DNA from: CALOFP01 sp942492635
GTDB lineage: Bacteria > UBP6 > UBA1177 > CALOFP01
Assembly: GCA_942492635.1 (NCBI GenBank)
Contig: CALOFP010000001.1
Location: 496,001 to 560,000 of the forward strand
Direction of reading: 5' to 3'
DNA: 64,000 nucleotides
Position numbers and translations under genes: made by a program. Numbering within the stretch: the first letter of the stretch is position 1; every line of letters begins with the position of its first letter. Positions 1 through 8,393 of the stretch are shown in pieces. The notes below the pieces were generated by a model. The model did not search any database. It saw only the letters and a program-made list of their open reading frames with translations, and was not told the origin of the DNA.

Positions 1-245
1 ACGCCGCTTTCCTCATCAATTTCAGGGTCCATCATACCCGCCATAGGATGGATACAAAGATCTGCGCCGCAATCGCAATCAGAATGTTTTTCACATCCCG
101 ATCCCATGCAGGCAATCTCTTCCGATGTGTAGCCGCCTCCGGTTTTTTCGGGAGCTCGATACAGAGGCTCTTCCGTATTTCCGCAGGCCGAAAAAAAAAG
201 CGCCAGGAGAAAGAGATGCAGGCAAGATGTCACGCAATTTTTCAT
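1..245 (-). CDS. Cys-rich lipoprotein, 3' end outside the window
   Basis: Reading the minus strand from the ATG at 245 gives 81 codons with no stop before the window edge. The product opens with a lipoprotein signal peptide ending LFFSAC (Cys21), followed by a Cys-rich region with motifs such as CEKHSDCDCGADLC. This predicts a lipid-anchored envelope protein with disulfides or a small metal-binding module. Spaced Cys pairs of this type recur in the next lipoprotein gene (283-702), so the two may be related. I see no convincing Shine-Dalgarno upstream of the ATG. Function is unknown. Confidence 0.7.
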   Translation of the reverse strand, partial: MKNCVTSCLHLFLLALFFSACGNTEEPLYRAPEKTGGGYTSEEIACMGSGCEKHSDCDCGADLCIHPMAGMMDPEIDEESG

Positions 246-282
246 TGATGTAAAATCGAAACACATGAATCAACCGCTTTCA

Positions 283-702
283 TTACTGTTTGTCAGGATT
301 CCTGAAACAGACACTTTTTGTACCAGTTGGAAAGTATTCAGCTTTCATTGTAAGAGGGAAACATACATAGTTTTCCGGACAAGTCGAGCTGTCATCGGGA
401 TCGCAATCGAGAGAGGTACAGCGAAGAGCGTTGACCGGACCGAAATTGGGCATCGGCCTGATATCTTCAGGCATGCAGAAACCGGCATCGCCGCTGCACT
501 CTTCTGATGTTTCACACTCCTTCCCCGCTGCTGAAAAATCATGTTCCGAATCTTCGGAATCAGTCTCTTGTGTTGAATCCACACCATTTGTGATGTCGGT
601 CTGCCCATCTTTAGATCCCACGTTCTCACTGCCGCTTTCTTCTCCACAGGAACACAGGAAAAAACAGAAAACCGTAAGAGAAAATAGAAACAATTTTTTC
701 AT
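283..702 (-). CDS. Cys-rich lipoprotein
   Basis: 139 residues. I placed the start at the ATG at 702, not the in-frame ATG at 714, because GGAGGG sits just before it and a clean signal peptide then begins MKKLF. The lipobox is FLCSC (Cys19). A mature Asp/Ser/Glu-rich linker follows (residues 20-55), then a C-terminal segment with about eight Cys in spaced pairs. The architecture is a surface lipoprotein with a flexible acidic tether and a small disulfide-bonded head. It is followed 37 nt later by the partial lipoprotein at 1-245 on the same strand. I do not recognise a specific function. Confidence 0.75.
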   Translation of the reverse strand: MKKLFLFSLTVFCFFLCSCGEESGSENVGSKDGQTDITNGVDSTQETDSEDSEHDFSAAGKECETSEECSGDAGFCMPEDIRPMPNFGPVNALRCTSLDCDPDDSSTCPENYVCFPLTMKAEYFPTGTKSVCFRNPDKQ

Positions 703-1050
703 AACCCCCTCCAAATTAGATAGAAAAATATGATCCCCTGAGCAATATTATCTTTTTTATCGGATATGACAAATCTTTTTGGAGGAATAAACAAACGACG
801 GTGTTGAAAAAATCATCATTTATTGTGAAACAATTGTGATCCACTTAAATTTATTATAAATTTATTACAACAGCTACGGGTATTAATCAAAATTAAAAAC
901 AGATTTCTTTGCGATCCTTCACTTACCTAAATGAGCTCAATTTTGTCAACGGCAACATTAATCTTTGACCATTTTTCAGAATTGTTAGAATTAATTTTTG
1001 ATTTTCCCAACAGTAATTCTATAATTTACATATTAGATTCAGGGGTGGCT
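703..1050. other. Divergent intergenic region, AT-rich
   Basis: This 348-nt gap separates two divergent envelope genes and must hold both promoters. It has a short direct repeat (AAATTTATT twice near 845-865) and runs of A/T. I could not settle on a convincing -35/-10 pair for either gene and see no RNA gene. Confidence 0.4.
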
Positions 1051-1665
1051 ATGAAACTTTCTACTGTAATATTTTTTCTTTCCTCTCTCGTGTTTTCGTT
1101 GAGTCTTGAGGCTGCGGGAAAACCGGATGTCGAAAGCTGGTATACCCACTGGGGAGTCGGTCTGGGCTACAGTCATTTCTCTGGAGATTTCAATCAAATC
1201 AATACACAAGGAGAATACAGAGGCAGCTTCGGACTGGATCTTGTCGGATTTTACGCTACGCTCGGTGACAATATCGGCCTCGGAGTAATCGTCAATCAAA
1301 ATCTGGTAAACATGAAAGATCGGGGTAATTCGGAAGACCCCATCAGGATTCTCCAATATCAGACATCTCTTTCAATGCTCTATTTTTTCGACAGGGTTCC
1401 CCGCAGCTTCTTCATCAGAACCGATGCAGGGATAACTCACGGTCTTGTCAAGGTCAAATCGATGAAACTCGACAGGGAAAAGCCCAATACAGGTTTCGGA
1501 TTTCTTATCGGAAGCGGCTATGCATTCCCTCTCTATGACGAGACAAACACCGTTTCTCTTACACTTGTCTACTCTCTGCACTACAACCGGATCTCACCCG
1601 ACGACAGAAATGAGATGGATTTTATTTCCAACAACTTCTACATGATGATCGGAGGTTTTTTCTGA
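1051..1665 (+). CDS. Small outer-membrane beta-barrel protein
   Basis: 204 residues from the ATG at 1051, preceded by AGGGG. An upstream in-frame ATG at 931 would add 40 residues that do not resemble a signal peptide, so I rejected it. The N-terminus is a signal peptide ending near SLEAAG. The rest alternates aromatic and small residues (WGVGLGYSHFSGDF, GFGFLIGSGYAFPL, NNFYMMIGGFF) and ends in Phe, the usual pattern of an 8- to 10-stranded outer-membrane barrel. It stands alone and its ligand is unknown. Confidence 0.75.
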   Translation: MKLSTVIFFLSSLVFSLSLEAAGKPDVESWYTHWGVGLGYSHFSGDFNQINTQGEYRGSFGLDLVGFYATLGDNIGLGVIVNQNLVNMKDRGNSEDPIRILQYQTSLSMLYFFDRVPRSFFIRTDAGITHGLVKVKSMKLDREKPNTGFGFLIGSGYAFPLYDETNTVSLTLVYSLHYNRISPDDRNEMDFISNNFYMMIGGFF

Positions 1666-1782
1666 AAGCCGGCTCTTATTCTCAAGCCAGACCTTTCCCA
1701 TGTTTCATCTAAATAAATTTTGACCAGCAGAAAAAGAATCCAGCAGCATAGATTTTGCTCTGGATCAAACAGACCAGATAAG

Positions 1783-1977
1783 AAAAAAGCCCCCTTGAAG
1801 GGGGCTTAAAATTCAAAAGTGTTGTCCTTTTTATGAATAAGTTTGTGATATCCCCTCCCACCGAGGGAACTCCGAACGGAATTTGGTGTTGTTGCATAGA
1901 AGGGTGAGGTCACCCTATAAGTGAAATGTTGCAAGGAAAGAACAACACTTTTAAACTCTTTTCTAAATGATCAGAGA
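1783..1977 (-). ncRNA. ssrS: Structured small RNA, 6S-like candidate
   Basis: On the minus strand, 1937-1952 and 1815-1830 pair over 16 continuous positions (one G-U) and close a rod of about 106 nt. Inside is a GGGTGA/TCACCC hairpin (about 1900-1915) and other short pairs. Downstream is a strong intrinsic terminator, and upstream a TATAAT at 1984-1989 puts the start near 1977. The transcript would be about 195 nt, the usual size of 6S RNA. A long rod closed by a terminal stem and standing alone with its own promoter and terminator fits 6S RNA, which binds the housekeeping RNA polymerase. I did not verify the central bubble sequence, so family assignment is tentative; another structured sRNA is possible. 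Confidence 0.5.
1787..1807 (-). terminator. Intrinsic terminator of the small RNA
   Basis: An 8-bp stem AAGCCCCC/GGGGGCTT with a 5-nt loop. On the minus strand it is followed by a T run reaching about 1783. Confidence 0.8.
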
Positions 1978-1983
1978 TCAATT

Positions 1984-1989
1984 ATTATA
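1984..1989 (-). promoter_or_regulatory. -10 element of the small RNA
   Basis: A perfect TATAAT on the minus strand, with TTGCTG 15 nt upstream as a short-spaced -35 candidate and an A/T-rich tract further up. It lies about 7 nt before the inferred RNA start. Confidence 0.5.
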
Positions 1990-2178
1990 CAGCAACTACC
2001 GTACCAGCAACCGCTAAAATCAACTAAAAAAATCACAAGCAATTGTTTTCAATAGCTTTTCAATTAACACATTAAAACCAACAGATATGTCAAATTAATA
2101 CGAAAAAGAAAACAAGACCCCCGCCTGGGCGCAAACATTAATTAACAGCTTACACTTTCAGCAAACAGTACTTTACAG

Positions 2179-3195
2179 TTACCTTGTTGTTTCCGAGAAA
2201 TCGGGATCATCGAAAAGCCACTCAAAATCGACATCGTTGCGGGCCGCCTCCCTGAGAGAAGGATCCATGCTCAACGCCTTTTTCAAATAGAAGAGAGTGT
2301 TCTCCTTCTCCTGACGCTGAGAGTACTTGCATGCGATGTTGTACCAGGCCAGTGAAAATTTGGGATTGTTTTTCAGAGCAAGCCTGTAGGCCTTGATAGC
2401 CTCATCATGGTGATTGAACTGACTATAGGCAACGCCCATGTTAAACCAGATATCAGATGATTTGGGATCAAGCTCGGAAGCCTTTTTGTATGCGGCAAGA
2501 GACTCCGTCTTCCGATTCAAGTTGCGGTAGGCTGTTCCCTTTGCATTCCATGCTACCGCAAACCCCTTTTTAAGATCGATAGCCCGATCAAATGATTCAA
2601 TGGCCTTCCGGTGCATCTTCAGAAGAGAGAAGACAATACCCTTGTTGTAATGGGATAGGGCGTCGGAGGGATTCATCTCTATAACCTTATCGATAAAGGT
2701 GAGAGCCTGATTGAGTTCAACGTTGAGAAACGAGGCAACTGCCCTTGCAATATAATCCTCACGATCATGCGGATAGACCGCAAGCCTTGAAATATAAGGT
2801 CCCTTGAGAAGATCGGTGATTTTATTATCAAGCTCCAGAATCTCTTTACCGTTTTTTTCGCTTATTCTGTCGATGCTCACGCCCTCTACCAGATCCCTCA
2901 ACTTCTCCCTTGAGGAAAGAAATCCGTTGTAGGACCTGAAAGTTTCAACAACCTTCTCAGCTCTTGCCTCTTCATCCCTTACAACGCTGTCGATCTTGTT
3001 TTGAAAAGTGCCTGAAAGGGCAAAAAAGACTGCAAAAACAAGCAAAACGGTTACTATCTGGGAAATTATTAGAACCTTTATTGCATCTCTCCCAAGAGAA
3101 AAGGGGCCACGGGAAACAACTTCTTGAGAAACTGTCTCCGTTCCGGATTCTTTTGCCGTTTCAACTGTAGTCGGCTCTTTCTTTTCCTCTGCCAT
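2179..3195 (-). CDS. Membrane-anchored TPR protein
   Basis: 338 residues with GGAGGAAGGG just before the ATG. A short cytoplasmic Glu/Thr-rich tail (1-35) is followed by one membrane helix (about 38-60), a linker with possible coiled coil, then about five tetratricopeptide repeats (about 155-330) with the usual A..YNKG, W.N.G.AY and A...Y..AL spacing. The TPR face would be periplasmic if the N-terminus is inside. It is the last gene of the run that includes the HAD phosphatase (15-nt gap) and the OPA transporter. TPR scaffolds bind partner proteins; the partner is not evident. Confidence 0.8.
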   Translation of the reverse strand: MAEEKKEPTTVETAKESGTETVSQEVVSRGPFSLGRDAIKVLIISQIVTVLLVFAVFFALSGTFQNKIDSVVRDEEARAEKVVETFRSYNGFLSSREKLRDLVEGVSIDRISEKNGKEILELDNKITDLLKGPYISRLAVYPHDREDYIARAVASFLNVELNQALTFIDKVIEMNPSDALSHYNKGIVFSLLKMHRKAIESFDRAIDLKKGFAVAWNAKGTAYRNLNRKTESLAAYKKASELDPKSSDIWFNMGVAYSQFNHHDEAIKAYRLALKNNPKFSLAWYNIACKYSQRQEKENTLFYLKKALSMDPSLREAARNDVDFEWLFDDPDFSETTR

Positions 3196-3210
3196 CCCTT
3201 CCTCCGGGTA

Positions 3211-3897
3211 TCAGAGATACCCCTTGAAGTTAACAACTTCCGAAACGGGTTCGGGAGAACCGGGAGGTACCACCGTATCGATTAGAAAAACGGCACAATC
3301 AGGAAAGTGCTCGCAGAATGCGTTTGCGTTTGCCGGATCGTTTTCAAAAGAGGCGACAAGCTCCATTCCAGACTTCCTGATGTTCTCAAATGTCCCCATC
3401 TTGAACTCCCTGTCATCCATATGATAACAGGGCTTGAATTCAAAATCCACCGGACCTTCTACAGGAAATCCGTACATTCGAAAGCTCTCCAGAGTCCCTT
3501 CCGACATGTTAGGCAGGTCCCTTCCGGTAAGATACTTTACCCTCGCACCGCAGTCGATCAGGCGCTTAACGTAGTCGGCTGCTCCGGGATAGGCGATATC
3601 CTTCTTCACATAGCTGTCGGTAAAGAATCTTTCGCTCCAGAAGTTTATAAACCAATCCAGAAGCTCCCGGTCATCACACCCGAGCGACCTTACATCGTCA
3701 ATCGGATTCCACCCCATAAGTTCCGGGGATAGTTTTGAGGTAAAGGAAGAAAGGTCGGCTCTCTCGTCCGCCGCCTCTTCGAGAATCGCAAAATTCCTTC
3801 CACCTGTGTTCATCAGGGTGGAATCGATATCAAAAATAATGAGAGGTCTCTCGGACCTCTCAACTCGTTCGAAAATTGAAAAAATAGGATTTTCCAT
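3211..3897 (-). CDS. HAD-superfamily phosphatase
   Basis: 228 residues from the ATG at 3897. The open frame continues upstream inside the transporter gene, but the domain and spacing (11 nt after that gene) support this start. Motif I is DIDST at 23-27 (DxDxT), motif II is the Thr in KYLTGRD, and a late acidic motif SFENDPANA fits motif IV. These are the nucleophile, phosphate-binding and Mg-binding positions of HAD hydrolases. There is no signal peptide, so it acts in the cytoplasm. Its position after an organophosphate-type transporter suggests it dephosphorylates an imported phosphoester. The substrate is inferred, not shown. Confidence 0.8.
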   Translation of the reverse strand: MENPIFSIFERVERSERPLIIFDIDSTLMNTGGRNFAILEEAADERADLSSFTSKLSPELMGWNPIDDVRSLGCDDRELLDWFINFWSERFFTDSYVKKDIAYPGAADYVKRLIDCGARVKYLTGRDLPNMSEGTLESFRMYGFPVEGPVDFEFKPCYHMDDREFKMGTFENIRKSGMELVASFENDPANANAFCEHFPDCAVFLIDTVVPPGSPEPVSEVVNFKGYL

Positions 3898-3908
3898 ACA
3901 CCCCTGCC

Positions 3909-5381
3909 TTAACCCTTTTTTACGGACGGTTTGGCATTCCATATCCTCAGGGAGAGGACAAATCCCACAACCGCAAAGGGAAGAAGGAAAAGAGGCCACC
4001 AGGACCAGTCCATTGAAGTTATATGACCAAGGGCGAAGGCCTGAAGCCCCGTACCCAGATAGACAAATCCGTCGATCATACCGACGGCCGTAGCCGCACC
4101 TTTTCGTCCTCCGAAATCCATTGTCGCCGTACCGCTGAGAAGCCCATGGGTCCCGATGACGCATACGGAGATAAAGAAAACAGCAACACCGAGAACTGCA
4201 GGGTGTCCCAAGCCGAAATACATCAGAAGTATGACGAAGATGAGAAATCCGTAGAGGCCGCCGGCTGCCGGAGCCCTTCTGGACTGAAAAAAGAGATCGC
4301 TTACCCATCCTGCAACATTTCCGCCGACTACCCCGGCAACCATGAGGATTCCTCCCCATCCGCCCATCAGGAAGGGGGCTAGGAATGTGAGTCCTCCCGA
4401 GATGTAGTACAGTGCCTTCTTTTTTCCCGCTTCGCGATATGCGAAGAGGAAGAAAATCGCTGAAATGACGAAACATCCGGCGATTATGTACCATTCTCCC
4501 CACGATCCGTTCCGAAGAAAGTGGTGTGAGGGAAGCTTGAGAACCTCCTTGGCGTAGATGGGAAACCAGTGCATAACGCCGTTTCGAAGAACGCCGGTAC
4601 AGAACTCTATGAATCCGAGAGTCAGTATTACAGGGTTGGTTATAATTCTCTTCATTATTGTAAGAATTGGAACATCCTGCCCTTCCTCACCACTGGAAGC
4701 ATCGCCCGTATCAAAATCCTCAAGTCCTGCCTGAGAAGGTGTATCCTTCAGCATGAACATCTCAACAAGGAACATGATGAAAAGAACAGCCGCCGGAGCA
4801 AAAAACACCAGCTTAGTCGCCTGGTGGTTGGCTGCCCCACCGGAACCTATGGAAAGGAGCCAGGCGTTAACCGTAAACGCCATGAAAATTCCGCTGCTGA
4901 TCATTGTACCGAATATGCCCGAAAAGCCTCCCCTCTCGCGAATGTGGAACCAGTGGGAGTTGACCTTCACGATGGAGAGGGCTCCGAAACTCTGGAAGTA
5001 CATGTTTATGGAGTAGAGGATGGAAAATATGAGGACAAGGTTCCCGCTGGCGGGACTCTGGACGTTGAGCGAAGAGATGTAGATTCCCATCAGCAGGTTC
5101 ATGAGCGCAGAACCCGCCATGGCGATCATCATGCCGCTCTTTCCTCCTATCTTATCGGTAAGCGGTCCGTTGAGAAGAAATGCAAAAGCGTAGGTTACGG
5201 TACCGCAGCCGAAGATAAGACCGAAATCCATCTTGGTCATGAAATCGCCCAGAGCGATCTTGGATACCGTGAGGTTGTACCTTCCCATGTAGAGGAAGGC
5301 GTAGGCAAGCCCCAGGGGGAACCAGTTAAGAAACCGGCGCCTCCTGAAGCTTTTTGAATGCGAGATTGAGTCGGAACTCAT
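3909..5381 (-). CDS. MFS transporter, OPA (organophosphate:phosphate antiporter) type
   Basis: 490 residues with AGGAGA before the ATG and about 12 hydrophobic segments. The first helix carries YMGRYNLTVSK, close to the (F/M)GRYN signature of the GlpT/UhpT organophosphate:phosphate antiporter family. The second helix region has GPLTDKIGGKSG, the MFS loop 2-3 motif. OPA members exchange glycerol-3-phosphate, hexose phosphates or phosphoglycerate for phosphate across the inner membrane. It sits between an outer-membrane porin and a HAD phosphatase in the same orientation, which fits uptake of phosphorylated compounds. The exact substrate cannot be read from the sequence. Confidence 0.8.
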   Translation of the reverse strand: MSSDSISHSKSFRRRRFLNWFPLGLAYAFLYMGRYNLTVSKIALGDFMTKMDFGLIFGCGTVTYAFAFLLNGPLTDKIGGKSGMMIAMAGSALMNLLMGIYISSLNVQSPASGNLVLIFSILYSINMYFQSFGALSIVKVNSHWFHIRERGGFSGIFGTMISSGIFMAFTVNAWLLSIGSGGAANHQATKLVFFAPAAVLFIMFLVEMFMLKDTPSQAGLEDFDTGDASSGEEGQDVPILTIMKRIITNPVILTLGFIEFCTGVLRNGVMHWFPIYAKEVLKLPSHHFLRNGSWGEWYIIAGCFVISAIFFLFAYREAGKKKALYYISGGLTFLAPFLMGGWGGILMVAGVVGGNVAGWVSDLFFQSRRAPAAGGLYGFLIFVILLMYFGLGHPAVLGVAVFFISVCVIGTHGLLSGTATMDFGGRKGAATAVGMIDGFVYLGTGLQAFALGHITSMDWSWWPLFLLPFAVVGFVLSLRIWNAKPSVKKG

Positions 5382-5414
5382 TTGAAAATCTCCTGAACTG
5401 ATTAACGATCCGGA

Positions 5415-7148
5415 TTAGAATCTTCCCTCAACGCTGAGGAAGAGGCTGAAAATATCACGGGTTTCGATGCGATCCCATTCAAGCTCGGTGGAATCCTCGG
5501 ACCCAGCACTCTTGTAGGGAGTCTTGGTTCTGTTGTGATCCTGTGTGAATCCGAGCTCAAGGTTTGCAGCGAGGGATTCGCTGAACTTGGAACGAATGTT
5601 GAATCGATAGAATGCGATATTGAGAGCTTCCTCACCCTCGGGAAGGGGAGTTCTGATCTCGGCAGTCGAGAGAGAGTTTGAGGAGATTCTGTCTCTTACA
5701 ACTGTTACGTGGTTGTCTCCGGGAGCCTTGAAGTATGCAGGCTTCTTCATACCGGCTGTAACACCGAACCAGAGGAACTTGTAGTTGTAGTCGGCTGTAA
5801 TCGATCCCATGAGCTCGTCTCCTGTATCCGAGCCGCTCGGAATCGTCATGAAAGGCATGATTCCCGGTGCGTCGAAAACGAGGAAGGAGAGTGAACGGTA
5901 GGATGTGAGAGCGAAAAAACGGAAGTCGCTTACACGGAAGGAAGCCTCGAGAGCTCCTGCGTATGCAAAGAAATCGTCGGTGATCTCTGTGGACTTATCC
6001 TTCTCGGATGCGAGGTAGTCTGCATTCTGAAGTCTCTCGTTGAGGAAAATACCCTCACCGCGAAGACGGAAAGCTATATCGCCCTCGTAGCTTGGGTCAC
6101 GCCAGTCGCCGTTGCGGTAGCGGTTAACTCCGAGAGGCTCACCTATGTAGGCCCCGTCTTCGTACTGAGCGAAAAGGTCAACACCGTAACTGTAGATCTC
6201 GTCATCGTCGGAATCGGAGAGATCCTCTTCCTTGATGTTTACGTTGTCGCCCTTATCCACGAATCCACCCTGAAGTGAAACCTTGAGTCCGTTGTCCTGG
6301 TAGGTCGCTCCACCGAAAACACCGTAAACCGTTTCCATCTCCGTCATGGTGTCGGCTCCGGCCTTGTCTGTCTTGGACTGAGCGTGAGTCTTCATACCTG
6401 CATAGACGGAGAACGGTCCCTTTGCGTAAAGCGCCTGGAAACCGGGTACCGGCTCACCTGTGCTCTGCGGGAAAACCTCCCTTGATCCCCAACGAAGTCC
6501 CGGGAAGAAACCTACGCTCATCCTGTCGGAGTTGTATGGAAAAAGTGTGAGACGGGCAGTGAAATCGGTTGTGTAGTCGATCTCGAGGTATGAACCGGAC
6601 TCCTGGATGGCGGTTTTTACCTTGTCGCTTGCAGGATCGAGCTTGTGGTAGAGACTGAAGCTGATACCGATTCTTGTTGTGAGATTCGGAATGATCCCTT
6701 CATTCTCGTGGAAAAGAGTAAGAGTTGTAGCACCCTTTGAACGGTTGTCATAGCCGAGAAACCTCTTGTTGTAGTCGTAGAGATCCTCGTTCGCACCGAT
6801 CTTGAACTTGGGTGAGTAGTAGGTGTTGTCCCTGAGGTTGTCATCTCCCATGAGGAAGGTGATGTGGGATTTCTTGAACTGGCTCTCAATGAGACCTCGG
6901 TTCAACTCTTCCTTCTTTGCGACTGCAACAGTCTTATCTTCCTCTGCCTTTTCAGCCTTTTCAGCTTTCTCCGCAGCCTCTTTCTCAGCCTTTGCCTTTT
7001 CGGCGTCGCGGCGGGCTATCTCCTCCTGCACAAGGCGACGAACCTTTGCATCGAGATTTCCCTCTTCCTTTACGTTCTCTTCAGCAGCAAAAATCGCTCC
7101 GGGAAGCATAAACGCCGCAAGAAGAACAAGTGTGAATATCCTTTTCAT
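5415..7148 (-). CDS. Porin-like outer-membrane protein with N-terminal coiled coil
   Basis: 577 residues from the ATG at 7148. GGAGG overlaps the end of the preceding gene, 5 nt away. The signal peptide ends in LPGAIFA. Residues about 25-75 are Ala/Glu/Lys-rich with heptad character (EKEAAEKAEKAEKAEED), a likely trimeric coiled coil. The remainder is a long series of amphipathic strands with aromatic girdles ending VEGRF, with a C-terminal Phe. Coiled coil plus barrel recalls phosphate-selective and SLH-type porins. It probably lets small anionic compounds through the outer membrane for the OPA transporter encoded next. Pore specificity is inference from context. Confidence 0.75.
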   Translation of the reverse strand: MKRIFTLVLLAAFMLPGAIFAAEENVKEEGNLDAKVRRLVQEEIARRDAEKAKAEKEAAEKAEKAEKAEEDKTVAVAKKEELNRGLIESQFKKSHITFLMGDDNLRDNTYYSPKFKIGANEDLYDYNKRFLGYDNRSKGATTLTLFHENEGIIPNLTTRIGISFSLYHKLDPASDKVKTAIQESGSYLEIDYTTDFTARLTLFPYNSDRMSVGFFPGLRWGSREVFPQSTGEPVPGFQALYAKGPFSVYAGMKTHAQSKTDKAGADTMTEMETVYGVFGGATYQDNGLKVSLQGGFVDKGDNVNIKEEDLSDSDDDEIYSYGVDLFAQYEDGAYIGEPLGVNRYRNGDWRDPSYEGDIAFRLRGEGIFLNERLQNADYLASEKDKSTEITDDFFAYAGALEASFRVSDFRFFALTSYRSLSFLVFDAPGIMPFMTIPSGSDTGDELMGSITADYNYKFLWFGVTAGMKKPAYFKAPGDNHVTVVRDRISSNSLSTAEIRTPLPEGEEALNIAFYRFNIRSKFSESLAANLELGFTQDHNRTKTPYKSAGSEDSTELEWDRIETRDIFSLFLSVEGRF

Positions 7149-7153
7149 AGAAT

Positions 7154-8383
7154 CTATTCCTCCGTAAAAACAATATTTTCCTTTCCGAGCGGTACGATCA
7201 TCCAAGTCTGACCAGTGGATCCGTATTTTGCCGCCCTGTGCTGCTTGAGCACACCTGTAAACGACTCGAAACCGTACTTGACCGGCTCCCCGGCAGATGC
7301 GGGGCGGTACTCCCTCGCATCAAAGGAGGGAACGGTACTTGAAGTCACTGCGAGAATCTTTTTGGTGATGAAATCACCTTCCCCGTCCGGTATCCTGACG
7401 TTGAGCGGGAACTGTCCGTACTCCAGAAAGCTCTCGTCGTCGTCCGGGAAGTATGGGACACCCGCATTGGTCACTTTGACCATGGTTGACTCATATTTTT
7501 CAAGTTCCTTATCGTTTCCGAGAATAGAGGTGATGTCCTTGACCTGCGGAAGAAGATCCTCGCGGTAAACGACCTTATCATCTTTCATGAGAGGTTCGAA
7601 AGAAGGAAAACTCATCTCGTTGAATCCGAAGAAATCACCTATCGATCCGTTAACCTGTGCGATCATTGCTCCGCGTCTTAGTATGGAACGCTTCTCCTCC
7701 TTCTCGCCCTTCTCCTTCTCGTCCACGAAAGGAGATGAGTGGGTGTAGAGAAAAAGTCCCGCATACTCGTCCACTCCGAGCTGCTGAACACACATACCGC
7801 CATCGAGAACACCCACGACGATCATAAGGTTGTCGTTTGTCGCAACCAGATTGACGTTCCTCTTTTCGTAGTTGGACGCCTGGGCGACACCGGAAGGTTT
7901 GTTCGACTGGATATCGGAAATGGTGAGGAGAGGAAGATGGATTGTATCGGAAACTCCGATCTTTCCGGTATCGAGAGTCATACTGCGACCGCCGGAAAGC
8001 TCGCTTTTCTCAAGTTCCTTTTCAACAACGGTAATCCTTTCCTTCTCAACACCGTATTTGAAGGATACCTCCACATCACGGGCAACACCATCTACCAGGT
8101 TTACAAACCTGGAGGATGAAAGTTTTCCTCCCAGAAGTGATATCTCCACCTTGCGCTCGGGAACATTGTTTACGCTTCCGTTGTAATTTCTTGCGATGAT
8201 ATCCACTGTAAATGTGTATTTATCCTTCTTTGAAAGGGGTTTTTCAGGGGTACCGAGATCGGTACCCTCCTTAAACTTAACATCAAAACTGGATATTCCC
8301 TCCAGCGTGGGTTCCGTTCCCTTGGGCTCCCCGCAGGCGAGGAGAAAAAAGAAGGGTACGATTAAAATCCATGCGCTTTTCAT
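7154..8383 (-). CDS. Lipoprotein with Ig-like and OB-fold-like regions
   Basis: 409 residues. The signal peptide ends FFFLLAC (Cys17). Residues about 33-120 look like a beta-sandwich (FTVDIIARN, KVEISLLGGKL). Residues about 185-330 follow the pattern of an ExeM/YhcR-type OB-fold: a GVLDGG strand, LFLYTHSS, then a G-type turn and VNGSIGDFFGFNEM. That resemblance is by eye. The gene starts 10 nt after the 5'-nucleotidase lipoprotein and ends 5 nt before the porin, so it should be cotranscribed with both. It may hold substrate or partner at the cell surface. The assignment is tentative. Confidence 0.65.
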   Translation of the reverse strand: MKSAWILIVPFFFLLACGEPKGTEPTLEGISSFDVKFKEGTDLGTPEKPLSKKDKYTFTVDIIARNYNGSVNNVPERKVEISLLGGKLSSSRFVNLVDGVARDVEVSFKYGVEKERITVVEKELEKSELSGGRSMTLDTGKIGVSDTIHLPLLTISDIQSNKPSGVAQASNYEKRNVNLVATNDNLMIVVGVLDGGMCVQQLGVDEYAGLFLYTHSSPFVDEKEKGEKEEKRSILRRGAMIAQVNGSIGDFFGFNEMSFPSFEPLMKDDKVVYREDLLPQVKDITSILGNDKELEKYESTMVKVTNAGVPYFPDDDESFLEYGQFPLNVRIPDGEGDFITKKILAVTSSTVPSFDAREYRPASAGEPVKYGFESFTGVLKQHRAAKYGSTGQTWMIVPLGKENIVFTEE

Positions 8384-8393
8384 AGGCTATCCC

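Noticed and set aside
4569..5357. 262-codon plus-strand open frame
   Set aside because: Antisense to the OPA transporter; charged low-quality sequence without domain features.
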